A stretch of 64,000 bases of DNA from VXLM01 sp034421575 (GCA_034421575.1 DAOUKG010000066.1:81101-145100), one strand, 5' to 3'; numbered from the stretch's first letter, positions 24,341 to 32,351 are shown. A program made the numbers and translations. The notes: generated by a model from the sequence alone, not told the origin.

Positions 24341-25063
24341 GTGGCCAATAGAAGGCGACAGAATAAAGAGGGCCTGCAGCGCTTCCTAAGCCTCCCTTAC
24401 CTCCTCATCGGAGGCGGAGTGATCGTCGCCGCAGCTGTGGCCGTAATTCTCATCGCGGCTCTCGGCGGGGACTCAGAATCCGACTCCTCAGTTCAGGCTA
24501 TCGTTCAGGAGGAGTCCTCAACTTCTCCTTCCGAGGTTGAGTCCGGTCAAAACGAGTCCATAGCAAAGCTACCCGCTGTCTTACTCGAAGAGTTCGGCGA
24601 CTTCCAGTGCTCGCACTGCGCCCAGTTCGCCGTGGGAATCGGCAAGCAGATCAAGGCCGATTTCGTCGATACGGGCAAGATTCGCTTCGTCTTCCGCCAC
24701 TTCCCCTTCATCGGCCCGGAGTCCTTCCGTGCCGCCGAGGCGACCGAGTGTGCCGCCGACCAGAACAAGTTCTGGGAGTACCATGACATAGTGTTCGAGA
24801 ACTGGAAGGGTGTGAACGAGGGACACTTCTCCGATGACAACCTCAAGCTCTTCGCCAGCACTCTCCAACTCGATAGAGGCGCGTTTGATTCCTGCTTCGA
24901 TAGCGGCAAGTACCGCGGCAAGGTCCAAACCGACCTCCGCCGTGGCGAGCGACTCGGCGTCCAGGGAACGCCAACGCTCTTCCTCAATGGGAAGATGCTC
25001 ACTCCGTCATCAAACGAAGAGCTAATTCATCTCATCGAATCGGCAATCGCGGACGGGCAATGA
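24341..25063 (+). CDS. DsbA-family thiol-disulfide oxidoreductase, membrane-anchored
   Basis: 240 residues from a GTG with AAGGAG upstream. One N-terminal transmembrane helix (about residues 20-43, LLIGGGVIVAAAVAVILIAAL) anchors it, followed by a Ser/Glu-rich linker and a thioredoxin fold with inserted helices: EEFGDFQCSHCAQFAV (Cys90-x-x-Cys93), FRHFPFIGPESFRAAEATEC and the cis-Pro loop GVQGTPTLFLNG. It should oxidise or isomerise cysteines in exported proteins. The next gene overlaps its stop by 4 nt and encodes a VKOR protein, the usual quinone-linked reoxidant, so the pair forms a disulfide-forming system. Confidence 0.92.
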   Translation: MANRRRQNKEGLQRFLSLPYLLIGGGVIVAAAVAVILIAALGGDSESDSSVQAIVQEESSTSPSEVESGQNESIAKLPAVLLEEFGDFQCSHCAQFAVGIGKQIKADFVDTGKIRFVFRHFPFIGPESFRAAEATECAADQNKFWEYHDIVFENWKGVNEGHFSDDNLKLFASTLQLDRGAFDSCFDSGKYRGKVQTDLRRGERLGVQGTPTLFLNGKMLTPSSNEELIHLIESAIADGQ

Positions 25064-25512
25064 AACCGGCAGCCGGAGCACGCTGGGCTATCGCTGCCCT
25101 GAGCCTCGTGGGTCTGGCGGTGGCAACTTACCTCAGCGTTGAGCACGTTACCGGCGGAATCCCCGCCTGCGGAGTCTCGGCCGGCTGCGATAGCGTGACG
25201 ACCAGCGAGTACGCCGTCCTGATGGGAGTGCCGGTTGCCATTGTCGGAGTCGTGGGGTACGCGGCGCTGCTGCTCGGAACCCTCGCCTACCTGGGACTCG
25301 ACGACCCTCCCACCGGCCTGTCGTACGCGCTCATGGGGATTGCGTTGCTTGGGGAGGGATTCACTCTGTACCTTGTCTACACCCAGGCCTTCCGCATCCA
25401 TGCGTACTGCGAATACTGTTTGAGCTCCGCCGCGATCATGACCTCAATCCTCGTTTTCACCGCATACGCCACGTTCAAAGCGAGACAGAATTCTCCCGTC
25501 GTGCTAGAGTAG
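25060..25512 (+). CDS. Vitamin K epoxide reductase (VKOR) family protein
   Basis: 150 residues with four or five hydrophobic helices. VKOR features: a lumen/periplasm-side cysteine pair in IPACGVSAGCDSV, SEYAVLMGVPVAIVG, and the active-site CxxC in HAYCEYCLSS (Cys117, Cys120). In bacteria VKOR homologs reoxidise DsbA and pass electrons to quinone, replacing DsbB. The ATG overlaps the TGA of the DsbA gene (ATGA), so expression is coupled. Confidence 0.94.
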   Translation: MKPAAGARWAIAALSLVGLAVATYLSVEHVTGGIPACGVSAGCDSVTTSEYAVLMGVPVAIVGVVGYAALLLGTLAYLGLDDPPTGLSYALMGIALLGEGFTLYLVYTQAFRIHAYCEYCLSSAAIMTSILVFTAYATFKARQNSPVVLE

Positions 25513-25555
25513 AATTCGAGAACATCCAGAAATACCCGGCTAATTGCGAGGCGAC

Positions 25556-26170
25556 ATGGCCACAGACGCCACCGGAAGACGAAGACAGACACCGACACAG
25601 GCGCGAGCAGCTCGGCGCGAGCGCAGAAACCGACGGACCAGGCTGAAGAGAATACTCGCCCTCACGGCCGTCGGAGGAGTATCCGCCCTTTTCCTCATCG
25701 CCCTCTTCATACCGCAGAGCTTTGGCGGCGGCGGCAACCGTGACCTGCCCGACGGTCCCGGAGTCAGGCTGGAAGACCAGGGCCGCGAGCACATCCCCGA
25801 GGGTGGTTCACACGCGCCCTACAACATGTCCCCTCCCACTTCGGGCTGGCACTACGACCGGTGGGCCTCCTGGGGCATAAAGACCGAACCCCTGCCGGCC
25901 GAACTGTTTATCCACAACATGGAGCACGGTGGCGTGATCCTCCACTACAACTGCCCCGACGGCTGCCCGGACGAGGTCACTCAAATGGAGGAGATCGTCC
26001 GTCGCACCGACGAGACCATCCTCATGCCGAATCCCGACATGGAAAGCAGGTTCGCGCTGACCGCATGGAACTGGATTCTCACGATGGAAGAGTACGACGA
26101 CAACCAGGCTCGCGACTTCGTTCGCAGCCACTTGAACTCGCCCAACGCCCCTGAGTGGCCCAGCCGGTAG
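25556..26170 (+). CDS. DUF3105 membrane-anchored protein
   Basis: About 204 residues. A very basic N-terminus (TGRRRQ...RRERRNRRTRLKR) precedes one transmembrane helix (ILALTAVGGVSALFLIALFI) and an outside domain with the DUF3105 signature: YNMSPPTSGWHYDRWASWG, LFIHNMEHGGVILHYNCPDGCP and LTAWNW. Several His and two Cys are conserved-looking; function unknown. It follows the DsbA-VKOR pair, and I recall DUF3105 genes near such modules, which suggests exported-protein folding or metal handling. The ATG at 25556 is preferred over a TTG at 25544 because GAGG precedes it by 6 nt. Confidence 0.88.
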   Translation: MATDATGRRRQTPTQARAARRERRNRRTRLKRILALTAVGGVSALFLIALFIPQSFGGGGNRDLPDGPGVRLEDQGREHIPEGGSHAPYNMSPPTSGWHYDRWASWGIKTEPLPAELFIHNMEHGGVILHYNCPDGCPDEVTQMEEIVRRTDETILMPNPDMESRFALTAWNWILTMEEYDDNQARDFVRSHLNSPNAPEWPSR

Positions 26171-26237
26171 TCCGGGCATCGTTCGTCTTCCGGCACTTGG
26201 AACCGGTCCTGCACAAAGAAACAGGAACCATGAACAC

Positions 26238-26264
26238 GTTCGCCCTGAGCCAGTCGAAGGGCAA
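26238..26264. repeat. Dispersed GTTCGCCCTGAGC...GTCGAAGGGC repeat
   Basis: This imperfect inverted repeat (GCCCTGAG/CGAAGGGC) belongs to a motif family (TTCGACTGGCTCAGGGCGAAC) found in intergenic regions of many environmental bacteria. It sits between the DUF3105 gene and purS. Confidence 0.5.
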
Positions 26265-26362
26265 TTCTCCGCTTGACTAAAGGACCTGGGACCTCCCACA
26301 TACCACGCAACCCAACGACACACCATTCGTACCCTGCGAATCCGTCCTAACCTACAGAAAAA

Positions 26363-26620
26363 ATGCAGAAATTCCTCGCAAAGGTCTACGTCTCGCTCAA
26401 ACCCACGGTGAATGACCCCGAAGGTCTGACCATTCGCGGCGCTCTTGTCACCCTGGGCTACGACAAAGTCGAAACCGTGCGCGCGGGAAAGTACTTCCAG
26501 ATCGAGATTGAGTCGGAATCCCAAGACGACGCCTCAAAGGCAGTCGAAGGAATGTGCAGCCAACTCCTGGCCAACCCCGTCATCGAGCAGTATGACTTCG
26601 AGCTAACCTGCGCTGAGTGA
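26363..26620 (+). CDS. purS: Phosphoribosylformylglycinamidine synthase subunit PurS
   Basis: 85 residues, the usual PurS length. It reads KFLAKVYVSLKPTVNDPEG, then TIRGALVTLGYDKVETVRAGKYFQIEIE and NPVIEQYDFEL, as in the family. PurS bridges PurQ and PurL in the three-part FGAM synthase. purQ and purL normally follow it but here the next genes are unrelated, so they must be elsewhere on the chromosome. Confidence 0.92.
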   Translation: MQKFLAKVYVSLKPTVNDPEGLTIRGALVTLGYDKVETVRAGKYFQIEIESESQDDASKAVEGMCSQLLANPVIEQYDFELTCAE

Positions 26621-26708
26621 CGCGGTGGGAAACTGGATGGCGGCGCGCTGGCTGGCTGGATAACGATTCAGCTACGGATTCAGCACTATCGCCCCTCTGG
26701 TACCACCA

Positions 26709-27101
26709 TCAACCCTTTAGCAGTTCCACTATCACGTTGACGACTATGTCGGCAAGCGCAAGCGTCGCAGTAATTGCGGCCACAAGAACCGGAAACCAGT
26801 TTTCGCGTATCCAAGGGAAGCGGCGCTGCAACTTTCGCATCCGCCTGACTCCCTTTGGCGTAATTCCTCTTGCGTAATTCCTCAGTTCGATTTCTGTGTT
26901 GTTGTCAAAGTAAGGCCATAGATAACGCGCTTCGAGGAGATACTGAACGGTAACCATCAAGGCTTGCTGCTCGCGCTCCGAAATGTACTTTGCATTTAGA
27001 ACTTGTGCCGCCTCAGAATGAGCACCGTTGATATACCCTAATTCACCTTTCTCATACATCAACTCAAGAATATCAAGCTCCATTTCATCTAGCTTCACCA
27101 C
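26709..27101 (-). CDS. Hypothetical membrane-anchored protein
   Basis: 130 residues from a GTG with an excellent AAGGAGG site about 9 nt upstream. Residues 1-60 look helical (LDEMELDILELMYEKGELG, SEREQQALMVTVQYLLEARYLWP) and could be a winged-helix-like or adaptor domain. ITPKGVRRMRKLQRR resembles the end of a winged helix. A single C-terminal transmembrane helix follows (WFPVLVAAITATLALADIVVNVIVELL). I recognise no family. Base composition is lower in G+C than the flanking purine genes, and it pairs with the zinc-ribbon gene upstream, so the two may be acquired. Confidence 0.65.
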   Translation of the reverse strand: MVKLDEMELDILELMYEKGELGYINGAHSEAAQVLNAKYISEREQQALMVTVQYLLEARYLWPYFDNNTEIELRNYARGITPKGVRRMRKLQRRFPWIRENWFPVLVAAITATLALADIVVNVIVELLKG

Positions 27102-27186
27102 TTATCGACCTCCTTAGCATGTTGTTCGTCCACAGCTTCGAGGTGTAACCAGCTAGGTCGTCGTGCAATCAGCTAGTCGTCATGTT

Positions 27187-27504
27187 CTACCGCTTTGGTT
27201 TCCCGATTACGAATGGGCCGCTGGGCCTGTTTATCCGGCTCGGCCTATACGTTACCGACTTGCTTCCCCTGAAACCCTTCTTGAAAGAGTTCTGGACTTT
27301 CGATATTGCTAGGTGCCTAGCTTGGTCGAGAAATGCTTGGCGGGCAGCATCGCCTGTTAGCGAAACTCCACAAGATGGACAGGTAATCCTGCTAACCTGA
27401 CCACCAACAGATTCGACGTGGGCTGCGTCCCTGCACTTGTGGCAAATGAGCGTATTGTCATTAGGTGAGCTTGCAGTTTCAGTTTCACGTATCTCCACTT
27501 GCAT
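27187..27504 (-). CDS. Small zinc-ribbon protein
   Basis: About 105 residues. Two CxxC pairs (ICHKC and ITCPSC, about 20 residues apart) form a probable zinc ribbon, followed by a basic region ending FVIGKPKR. No further domain is recognised. The start is uncertain: GGAGG abuts the ATG at 27504 and would fit better a GTG six bases later (27498), while the ATG at 27546 has no ribosome site. It is on the same strand as the membrane protein at 26.7 kb and lies next to tRNA-Trp, a common landing place for acquired DNA. Confidence 0.5.
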   Translation of the reverse strand: MQVEIRETETASSPNDNTLICHKCRDAAHVESVGGQVSRITCPSCGVSLTGDAARQAFLDQARHLAISKVQNSFKKGFRGSKSVTYRPSRINRPSGPFVIGKPKR

Positions 27505-27626
27505 CCTCCGAACATAGGTTTCTATCCATCGTATCAGAGATGTCAAGATACTTGTGTTCGGAAACTCGTACGCTTAGAGGTATAGCATCGGAGTGGAAAA
27601 ACGGGGGAACAGCGCAACCGGCGCAT

Positions 27627-27703
27627 TGGCAGGGGTGGCAGGATTCGAACCCGCGGCCTACGGTTTTGGAGACCGTTGCTCTACCAGCCTGAGCTACACC
27701 CCT
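27627..27703 (-). tRNA. tRNA-Trp (anticodon CCA)
   Basis: The acceptor AGGGGTG pairs with CACCCCT, discriminator G is followed by an encoded CCA, the D-arm is GTAGCTCAGGCTGGTAGAGC, the anticodon stem CGGTC/GACCG-like encloses loop CTCCAAA giving CCA, and the T-arm has GGTTCGAATCC. A promoter-like pair lies directly upstream. Confidence 0.95.
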
Positions 27704-27722
27704 GCGCTCTAACCGCCTATCG

Positions 27723-27752
27723 ATTGTAAGGCCCCCGTCCTCACAGGGTCAA
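27723..27752 (-). promoter_or_regulatory. Putative promoter of tRNA-Trp
   Basis: On the minus strand TTGACC (27747-27752) and TACAAT (27723-27728) are 18 nt apart, about 20 nt before the tRNA 5' end. Confidence 0.55.
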
Positions 27753-27810
27753 TATTGCCGAGTGGCATCATTCCCCAGGGAGTGCCCTCCTCAGCCATCG
27801 CGATGGGCCG

Positions 27811-27837
27811 TTCGACCCACCTTCGATACGGTATAAT
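27811..27837 (+). promoter_or_regulatory. Putative promoter of the ThDP enzyme gene
   Basis: A consensus TATAAT at 27832-27837 lies about 33 nt before the ATG. TTCGAC at 27811-27816 is a weak -35 with a short 15-nt spacer. GAGG follows at a normal distance from the start codon. Confidence 0.45.
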
Positions 27838-27869
27838 TTGCCGACACCAATAGAAGCGAGGTCAACCAT

Positions 27870-29537
27870 ATGCGAGGCGCGGATGCAGTTGCGAGGACAC
27901 TACAGGTTGCCGGCGTGGAGCGAATCTTCACCCTTTCCGGCAACCAGATCATGCCGCTATTCGATGCCTGTCTGGACGCCGACATCGACCTCTTGCATGT
28001 CCGCCAGGAGGCCGCCGCCGTTCACATGGCTGACGCTTGGGGACGACTCACCGGCCAGCCCGGCGTGGCACTGGTCACCGCCGGCCCCGGCTTCGCAAAC
28101 ACCCTGACCGGTCTGTACGTGGCTACCATATCGGAGTCCCCGTTGGTCCTGCTGAGCGGCTGCGCTCCGATGGAACAGCATCCCAAGGGCGCGTTCCAGG
28201 CAATGGCGCAGGCCGAGATCGCAAGCCACGTCTCAAAAGCCTCGTGGACCGCCGAGTGCGCGTCCAGCCTTCCCAACGACATCCGCAAGGCCCTCGACAT
28301 CGCTGCTTCCGGACGTCCGGGTCCGGTGCACATCGCCCTACCCTTCAATACCGTAGACGATGAAGTGGATTCCCCAGAAGACGCGCTCGTTGCCGAAGGT
28401 AATGGCGGGTCCCTACCACGCATCATCGACGACGGGGATGCGGCTCAGTTTCTCGCAGAACTCCGCGACGCCAAGACGCCGCTGATTCTCGCTGGATCGA
28501 TGATGATGCGCGCGGACGGGACCACGGTGTTGGGCGAACTGTCTGCCGTAACCGGGGCGCCCGTGGTCGAGATGGAGAGTCCGCGCGGAACGAACGACCC
28601 TGCTCTTGGTGCGTTTGCCGAGGTGCTTGCGGAGGCCGATCTCATTGCACTGATCGGCAAGAAACTGGACTTTACCCTCAAAATGGGAGCGGAACCAGAT
28701 ATCCGCCCCGACTGCCGATTCATACAGATCGACCCCGATCGCTCTGCAATCGACCTCACTCAAAGAAACGTTGGAGACCCCGCTAGAGTCGCATTGAGCG
28801 TCGTCGCCGACCCGGTTCCCTCCGTTAGCCGAATTGTCGAGCTTGCTACCGGCGGATCAAGCGAGAGCGGCTGGGCGGACGAGGTAACGTCCGCTGTCAG
28901 CTACCGCCCCGCCTCTTGGACGGAAATGCGGGCCGAACAAGGACAGCCGCTGCACTCCTATGAGGTCGCGGAGGCAGTCCAGCAATATCTGGACGAAGAC
29001 CCGAACTCGGTGTTCATCTGCGACGGCGGCGAATGGGGTCAGTGGGCGCAGGCCTGCATAAGCGCTCCCACACGGATACTCAACGGCCCCGCTGGCTCCA
29101 TCGGAACCTCGATTCCCTTCGCATTGGCGGCGCGGCTGGCGCGCCCCGACTCTCGGATCGTCACCGTCCTCGGCGACGGCACGGCCGGATTCCACGTCAT
29201 GGAGTACGATACGGCTGTGCGATACGACATCCCCTTCGTAGCCGTGCTCGGCAACGACGCCGCATGGAACGCCGAATATCAGATTCAGCTTCGCGAGTAC
29301 GGAGAGGAACGGCTCGTGGGCTGCGAACTCTTCCCTTCAAGGTACGACCGCGTCGCCGAGGCCCTCGGCGGTCATGGTGAAAACGTCGAGTCGGCCAACG
29401 ACTTGGCACCGGCTCTTGCACGGGCGGAAGCGTCAGGTTTACCTGCCCTCCTCAACGTTAATCTCGCCCGCGACGCCGCGCCGGTGGTTCGCAGAGCAAC
29501 CGACGCACCTCAGGCCAGCTCGGCAATGCTGCACTGA
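27870..29537 (+). CDS. Thiamine diphosphate enzyme, acetolactate synthase-like
   Basis: 555 residues with the three-domain ThDP fold. The Pyr domain holds the catalytic-type Glu in VRQEAAAVHMADAWGRLTG and VTAGPGFANTLTG. A central domain follows, and the PP domain has the ThDP/Mg motif VLGDGTAGFHVMEYD ending ...LGNDAAWNAE. Such enzymes decarboxylate or ligate 2-oxo acids (acetolactate synthase, oxalyl-CoA decarboxylase, 2-hydroxyacyl-CoA lyase). No small regulatory subunit or branched-chain pathway gene is next to it, so true acetolactate synthase is unlikely and the substrate is unknown. A second, different member is at 52.6 kb. Confidence 0.85.
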   Translation: MRGADAVARTLQVAGVERIFTLSGNQIMPLFDACLDADIDLLHVRQEAAAVHMADAWGRLTGQPGVALVTAGPGFANTLTGLYVATISESPLVLLSGCAPMEQHPKGAFQAMAQAEIASHVSKASWTAECASSLPNDIRKALDIAASGRPGPVHIALPFNTVDDEVDSPEDALVAEGNGGSLPRIIDDGDAAQFLAELRDAKTPLILAGSMMMRADGTTVLGELSAVTGAPVVEMESPRGTNDPALGAFAEVLAEADLIALIGKKLDFTLKMGAEPDIRPDCRFIQIDPDRSAIDLTQRNVGDPARVALSVVADPVPSVSRIVELATGGSSESGWADEVTSAVSYRPASWTEMRAEQGQPLHSYEVAEAVQQYLDEDPNSVFICDGGEWGQWAQACISAPTRILNGPAGSIGTSIPFALAARLARPDSRIVTVLGDGTAGFHVMEYDTAVRYDIPFVAVLGNDAAWNAEYQIQLREYGEERLVGCELFPSRYDRVAEALGGHGENVESANDLAPALARAEASGLPALLNVNLARDAAPVVRRATDAPQASSAMLH

Positions 29538-29978
29538 AGACTGGTCGCTCCGCGACATGTGTACTAATAGCGCCAACCCTTTGAAAGCCGGATTTGACGC
29601 GACCAGACGGCAAACCTAAACTGGATTGTAACGGCTTATCGAATAGTGATGTCGTTGGCCGTCACGGAGCAATTGGGCATGACATTGAGAGCGAGTCGGC
29701 AATGTTACGAAGAGGCGAGCGACCTGCCGTGTTGGCGCGGTGTGCGCCTCCGATAAATACCCAATGAACTTGACAATAAGAAGAGAATGGCGCGGAATGG
29801 CGCGAAATGGCGCACTTTTCAAAGAATTTTTCTCTTGACCTTATCAGGTCCCACGCCTGTCCCGTACCTCGACGCGGGGCGAAGATCCATTCCGCGTTCT
29901 CCGCTCCCTCTGCAGTGGATCCCTCCGACCTACGCATCCCTTCTATTTTCTTCTCTGTGCTCTCTGCGGTGAGACTTC
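29538..29978. other. Repeat-rich intergenic region
   Basis: 441 bp without a supported gene. It holds a 3-unit AATGGCGCG tandem repeat and, near 29900-29975, words such as CTCTGTGCTCTCTGCGGTGA that belong to a widespread intergenic repeat of environmental bacteria. Short open frames here translate to low-complexity peptides and are not genes. Confidence 0.5.
29786..29836. repeat. Short tandem repeat (AATGGCGCGG-type units) with AT-rich tail
   Basis: Three near-identical 10-bp units (AATGGCGCGG, AATGGCGCGA, AATGGCGCAC) are followed by TTTTCAAAGAATTTTTCTC. The reverse complement of the same arrangement, with related units, occurs at 63841-64000. Confidence 0.6.
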
Positions 29979-30686
29979 CTACTTCCCAAACCCGTCAGGC
30001 CACCAGTCCGGCCAAACCGATTCACCTTGGTAGGGTGATCGAGGGTCCCAGAAGCTGCGCGTTTGAATCGTCAGCTCGCGAATGTTTGGGCGGTCAAGCT
30101 CTTCCGGTAACGGCAGGACCTTCCCGGGCACGCCGATGACGAAGCTACGTGGCGGGATGTCCTTTGTTACCACCGCCCCGCCGGCGATGAAACTGCCTTC
30201 GCCGATGGTGATGTCCGGCATCACGGTAACGCCCCCTCCGATCATCACGTCGTCCTCGATGGTCGCGCCTCTTGGCGTGGGCATCGGCTCGATGCGGCCG
30301 GGAAAGCGATCGTTGGTGAAGGTGACGCCCGGCCCGATGAACACGTGGTCGCCCACCCACGTCCGAGAAGGGATGTACACGTGCGACATCACCCGCACCC
30401 CCGTCCCGAACCTCACGATGCCCTCTATCGTCGACTGGTTCATCAGGGTGCAGTAGTCGCCCATCTTCACGAGCGCTCGTACAACCGAGTTGTACCCGGC
30501 TTGGAAGTGATCGCCAATCCGCGTGTCGCCGTAGATTACCGTCCCTCTTCGGATCATGCAGTCCTTGCCCAGCACGGCGGGCCCGCACTCTTCGTGGTAC
30601 CGAAATCCGATGTCCACGCCCGGCTCAATGAGGGTGCCCTCACCTATCTCAGCGTTTACGAAATTGCTTGCGTCTATGGTATCCAT
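29979..30686 (-). CDS. Hexapeptide-repeat (left-handed beta-helix) acyltransferase
   Basis: About 235 residues from an ATG preceded by GGAGGACAGG; an ATG at 30731 lacks such a site. Repeated hexapeptides of the [LIV]-G-x-x-x-x type run through most of the chain (AEIGEGTLIEPGVDIG, RIGDHFQAG, VWGDHVFIGPGV-like WVGDHVFIGPGVTF, VMIGGGVTVMPDITIGEGSFIAGGAVVTKDIP), ending FVIGVPGKVLPLP. Such trimers acetylate or acylate sugars or amino sugars. The acceptor is unknown; no polysaccharide cluster surrounds it. Confidence 0.88.
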   Translation of the reverse strand: MDTIDASNFVNAEIGEGTLIEPGVDIGFRYHEECGPAVLGKDCMIRRGTVIYGDTRIGDHFQAGYNSVVRALVKMGDYCTLMNQSTIEGIVRFGTGVRVMSHVYIPSRTWVGDHVFIGPGVTFTNDRFPGRIEPMPTPRGATIEDDVMIGGGVTVMPDITIGEGSFIAGGAVVTKDIPPRSFVIGVPGKVLPLPEELDRPNIRELTIQTRSFWDPRSPYQGESVWPDWWPDGFGK

Positions 30687-30746
30687 CCTGTCCTCCGGCT
30701 TCCCACTCAGGTAGTTGCGGAAGGATACCATGCGGGCCTGGCTTTG

Positions 30747-30775
30747 TTGACTGCCTCCTACCCCATTGCTACGCT
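30747..30775 (+). promoter_or_regulatory. Putative promoter giving a near-leaderless transcript
   Basis: TTGACT (30747-30752) is 17 nt from TACGCT (30770-30775). A start about 7 nt later would fall on the ATG at 30782 itself, and no ribosome site exists in between. Confidence 0.4.
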
Positions 30776-30781
30776 TGACCG

Positions 30782-32251
30782 ATGAGCACTTGGCTTCGCG
30801 CGGTGTCGGTGATGTTTCTCGCTCTGATCGTCCTTTCAGGGTGCGAGCAAGAGGAGCACTCCCTAAGACCTGTGCCGATCGACCCGTCCGACGTCAGGGT
30901 AGTCACGTTTAGCGACCAGGGCTTTACACCGCTGCGGATCGAGATCGAGGTGGGCCAAACGGTGCGGTTCCGCAACACATCGGAGACCTTCTTCTGGCCA
31001 GCTTCGAACATCCACCCAACGCACCAGATTTACCCTGAGTTCGATGCCGGGGCGCCTGTCGAGGCGGGCAAGACGTGGACTTTCACCTTCGACCGTCCCG
31101 GCTTCTGGCGGTACCACAACCATCTGGGCCCGGAGCGCAGCGGGCTGGTGGTGGTAACCGGCGACCCGGTCGAGCCGCCCACCCCTCTCGTTCTTACCTC
31201 CGAGGGACTGTCATTCGGCACGCCGTCTGACCTATCTCTCACGCAGTACATGGAGCTCTACGAGAGCGACAACGCGATGAGGAGGTTTCTGCGCGACTAC
31301 GGACCATCTGAGACCGTGAGGGCGTTGCTGGAAGGGTCTATACGCACGAATGCCGACTGTCATCAGCGGGCACACGATGCCGGTCGAGTGGCCTACGAGC
31401 TATTCGGGGCCGCCGCCTTCTACCTGGCGAGTCACGAGTGCCAGGCGGGTTCGTACCACGGAGCGACCGAGGCGCTCTTCCACGACCGTGGCACCGTCAA
31501 TCTGCGTGAGGACGTCTCCGTGCTGTGCAGCTATGCCAACGTCTCGTTCTACTACCTTCAGTGCCTGCACGGTGTCGGCCATGGCCTCATGGCGTGGACC
31601 AGCTACGAACTGCATGACGCGCTCTCGCTGTGCGAGGAGCTCGAAACGCCATCCGACCACCGGGCCTGCTACTCCGGGGTCTTCATGGAGAACGTCATCG
31701 GGGGCCTTTCGGGACTCATGGGACACGTGACCGATTACCTGTCCGACGACCCCCATTTCCCCTGTAACTCCTTGGAAGAGAAGTACGTGCAGATGTGCTA
31801 CTTCTATCAGAGCACCCGCATGATGATCCTCTACGAAAACGACCTTGCCAGGGTGGCGGAAACCTGTGCCGCGGCACCCGAAGAGGCCCACCATTACTGT
31901 TTCCGAAGTCTCGGCCGCGACGTGGGCGGCTTCACGGTCGGTGATCCCGCGCGGGCCCTAGAACTGTGTGGCCTTGCCGATGATCCGAAGAACCGGGCTT
32001 ACTGCATCGAAGGGGCGGTGCAAAACAGGTTCTGGGATGTATCAGGGGCCGATGAAGCGCTCAGCATGTGCGCGATGTCCACCGACCAAGGGGACCGCTT
32101 TGCCTGCTATCAGACCATCGTCTTCCGCGCTCAAGAGCTCTACGAGAGTGAAGACGCGTTTGCGGCGTTCTGCAGCCGCGTGGACGAGAGCTTCAAAGAG
32201 TGGTGCCTGAGCAAGGAGCTAACCCGGGTTGGCAATGAGGCCCGGAAGTGA
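30782..32251 (+). CDS. Lipoprotein with cupredoxin-like domain and Cys-bracketed helical repeats
   Basis: 489 residues. A lipoprotein signal (LALIVLSGC) anchors it outside. Residues about 35-125 resemble a cupredoxin: VTFSDQGFTPLRIEIEVGQTVRF, then FDRPGFWRYHNHLGPERSG; His residues fit metal ligands but the usual ligand Cys is absent. Residues 190-300 are rich in Cys and His (CHQRAHDAG, CQAGSYHG, CLHGVGHGLM). The last 220 residues contain at least five pairs with 10-11 residues between the cysteines (CEELETPSDHRAC, CAAAPEEAHHYC, CGLADDPKNRAYC, CAMSTDQGDRFAC, CSRVDESFKEWC), each within a helical unit of about 35-45 residues. I know no named family for the C-terminal part. Metal binding or redox sensing at the cell surface is inference. 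Confidence 0.7.
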   Translation: MSTWLRAVSVMFLALIVLSGCEQEEHSLRPVPIDPSDVRVVTFSDQGFTPLRIEIEVGQTVRFRNTSETFFWPASNIHPTHQIYPEFDAGAPVEAGKTWTFTFDRPGFWRYHNHLGPERSGLVVVTGDPVEPPTPLVLTSEGLSFGTPSDLSLTQYMELYESDNAMRRFLRDYGPSETVRALLEGSIRTNADCHQRAHDAGRVAYELFGAAAFYLASHECQAGSYHGATEALFHDRGTVNLREDVSVLCSYANVSFYYLQCLHGVGHGLMAWTSYELHDALSLCEELETPSDHRACYSGVFMENVIGGLSGLMGHVTDYLSDDPHFPCNSLEEKYVQMCYFYQSTRMMILYENDLARVAETCAAAPEEAHHYCFRSLGRDVGGFTVGDPARALELCGLADDPKNRAYCIEGAVQNRFWDVSGADEALSMCAMSTDQGDRFACYQTIVFRAQELYESEDAFAAFCSRVDESFKEWCLSKELTRVGNEARK

Positions 32252-32322
32252 AGGAATTCGCAATCCTGAGGTTTACAATCTCACCTATCCGACTACGTGG
32301 GATACAGAACCTGGATGGAATG

Positions 32323-32351
32323 TTGACAGTTCCCCTCTGCGTTCATAGACT
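32323..32351 (+). promoter_or_regulatory. Putative promoter of the DUF502 gene
   Basis: A consensus TTGACA (32323-32328) and TAGACT (32346-32351) are exactly 17 nt apart, about 66 nt before the DUF502 ATG. This is the best sigma-70-type match noticed in the window. Confidence 0.6.

Noticed and set aside
27870..29537. Assignment as acetolactate synthase (ilvB)
   Set aside because: No ilvN, ilvC or other branched-chain gene is linked; only the broader ThDP family is supported.
29616..29972. Several overlapping short open frames
   Set aside because: Their translations are low complexity (AEGAENAE-like) and derive from intergenic repeats.
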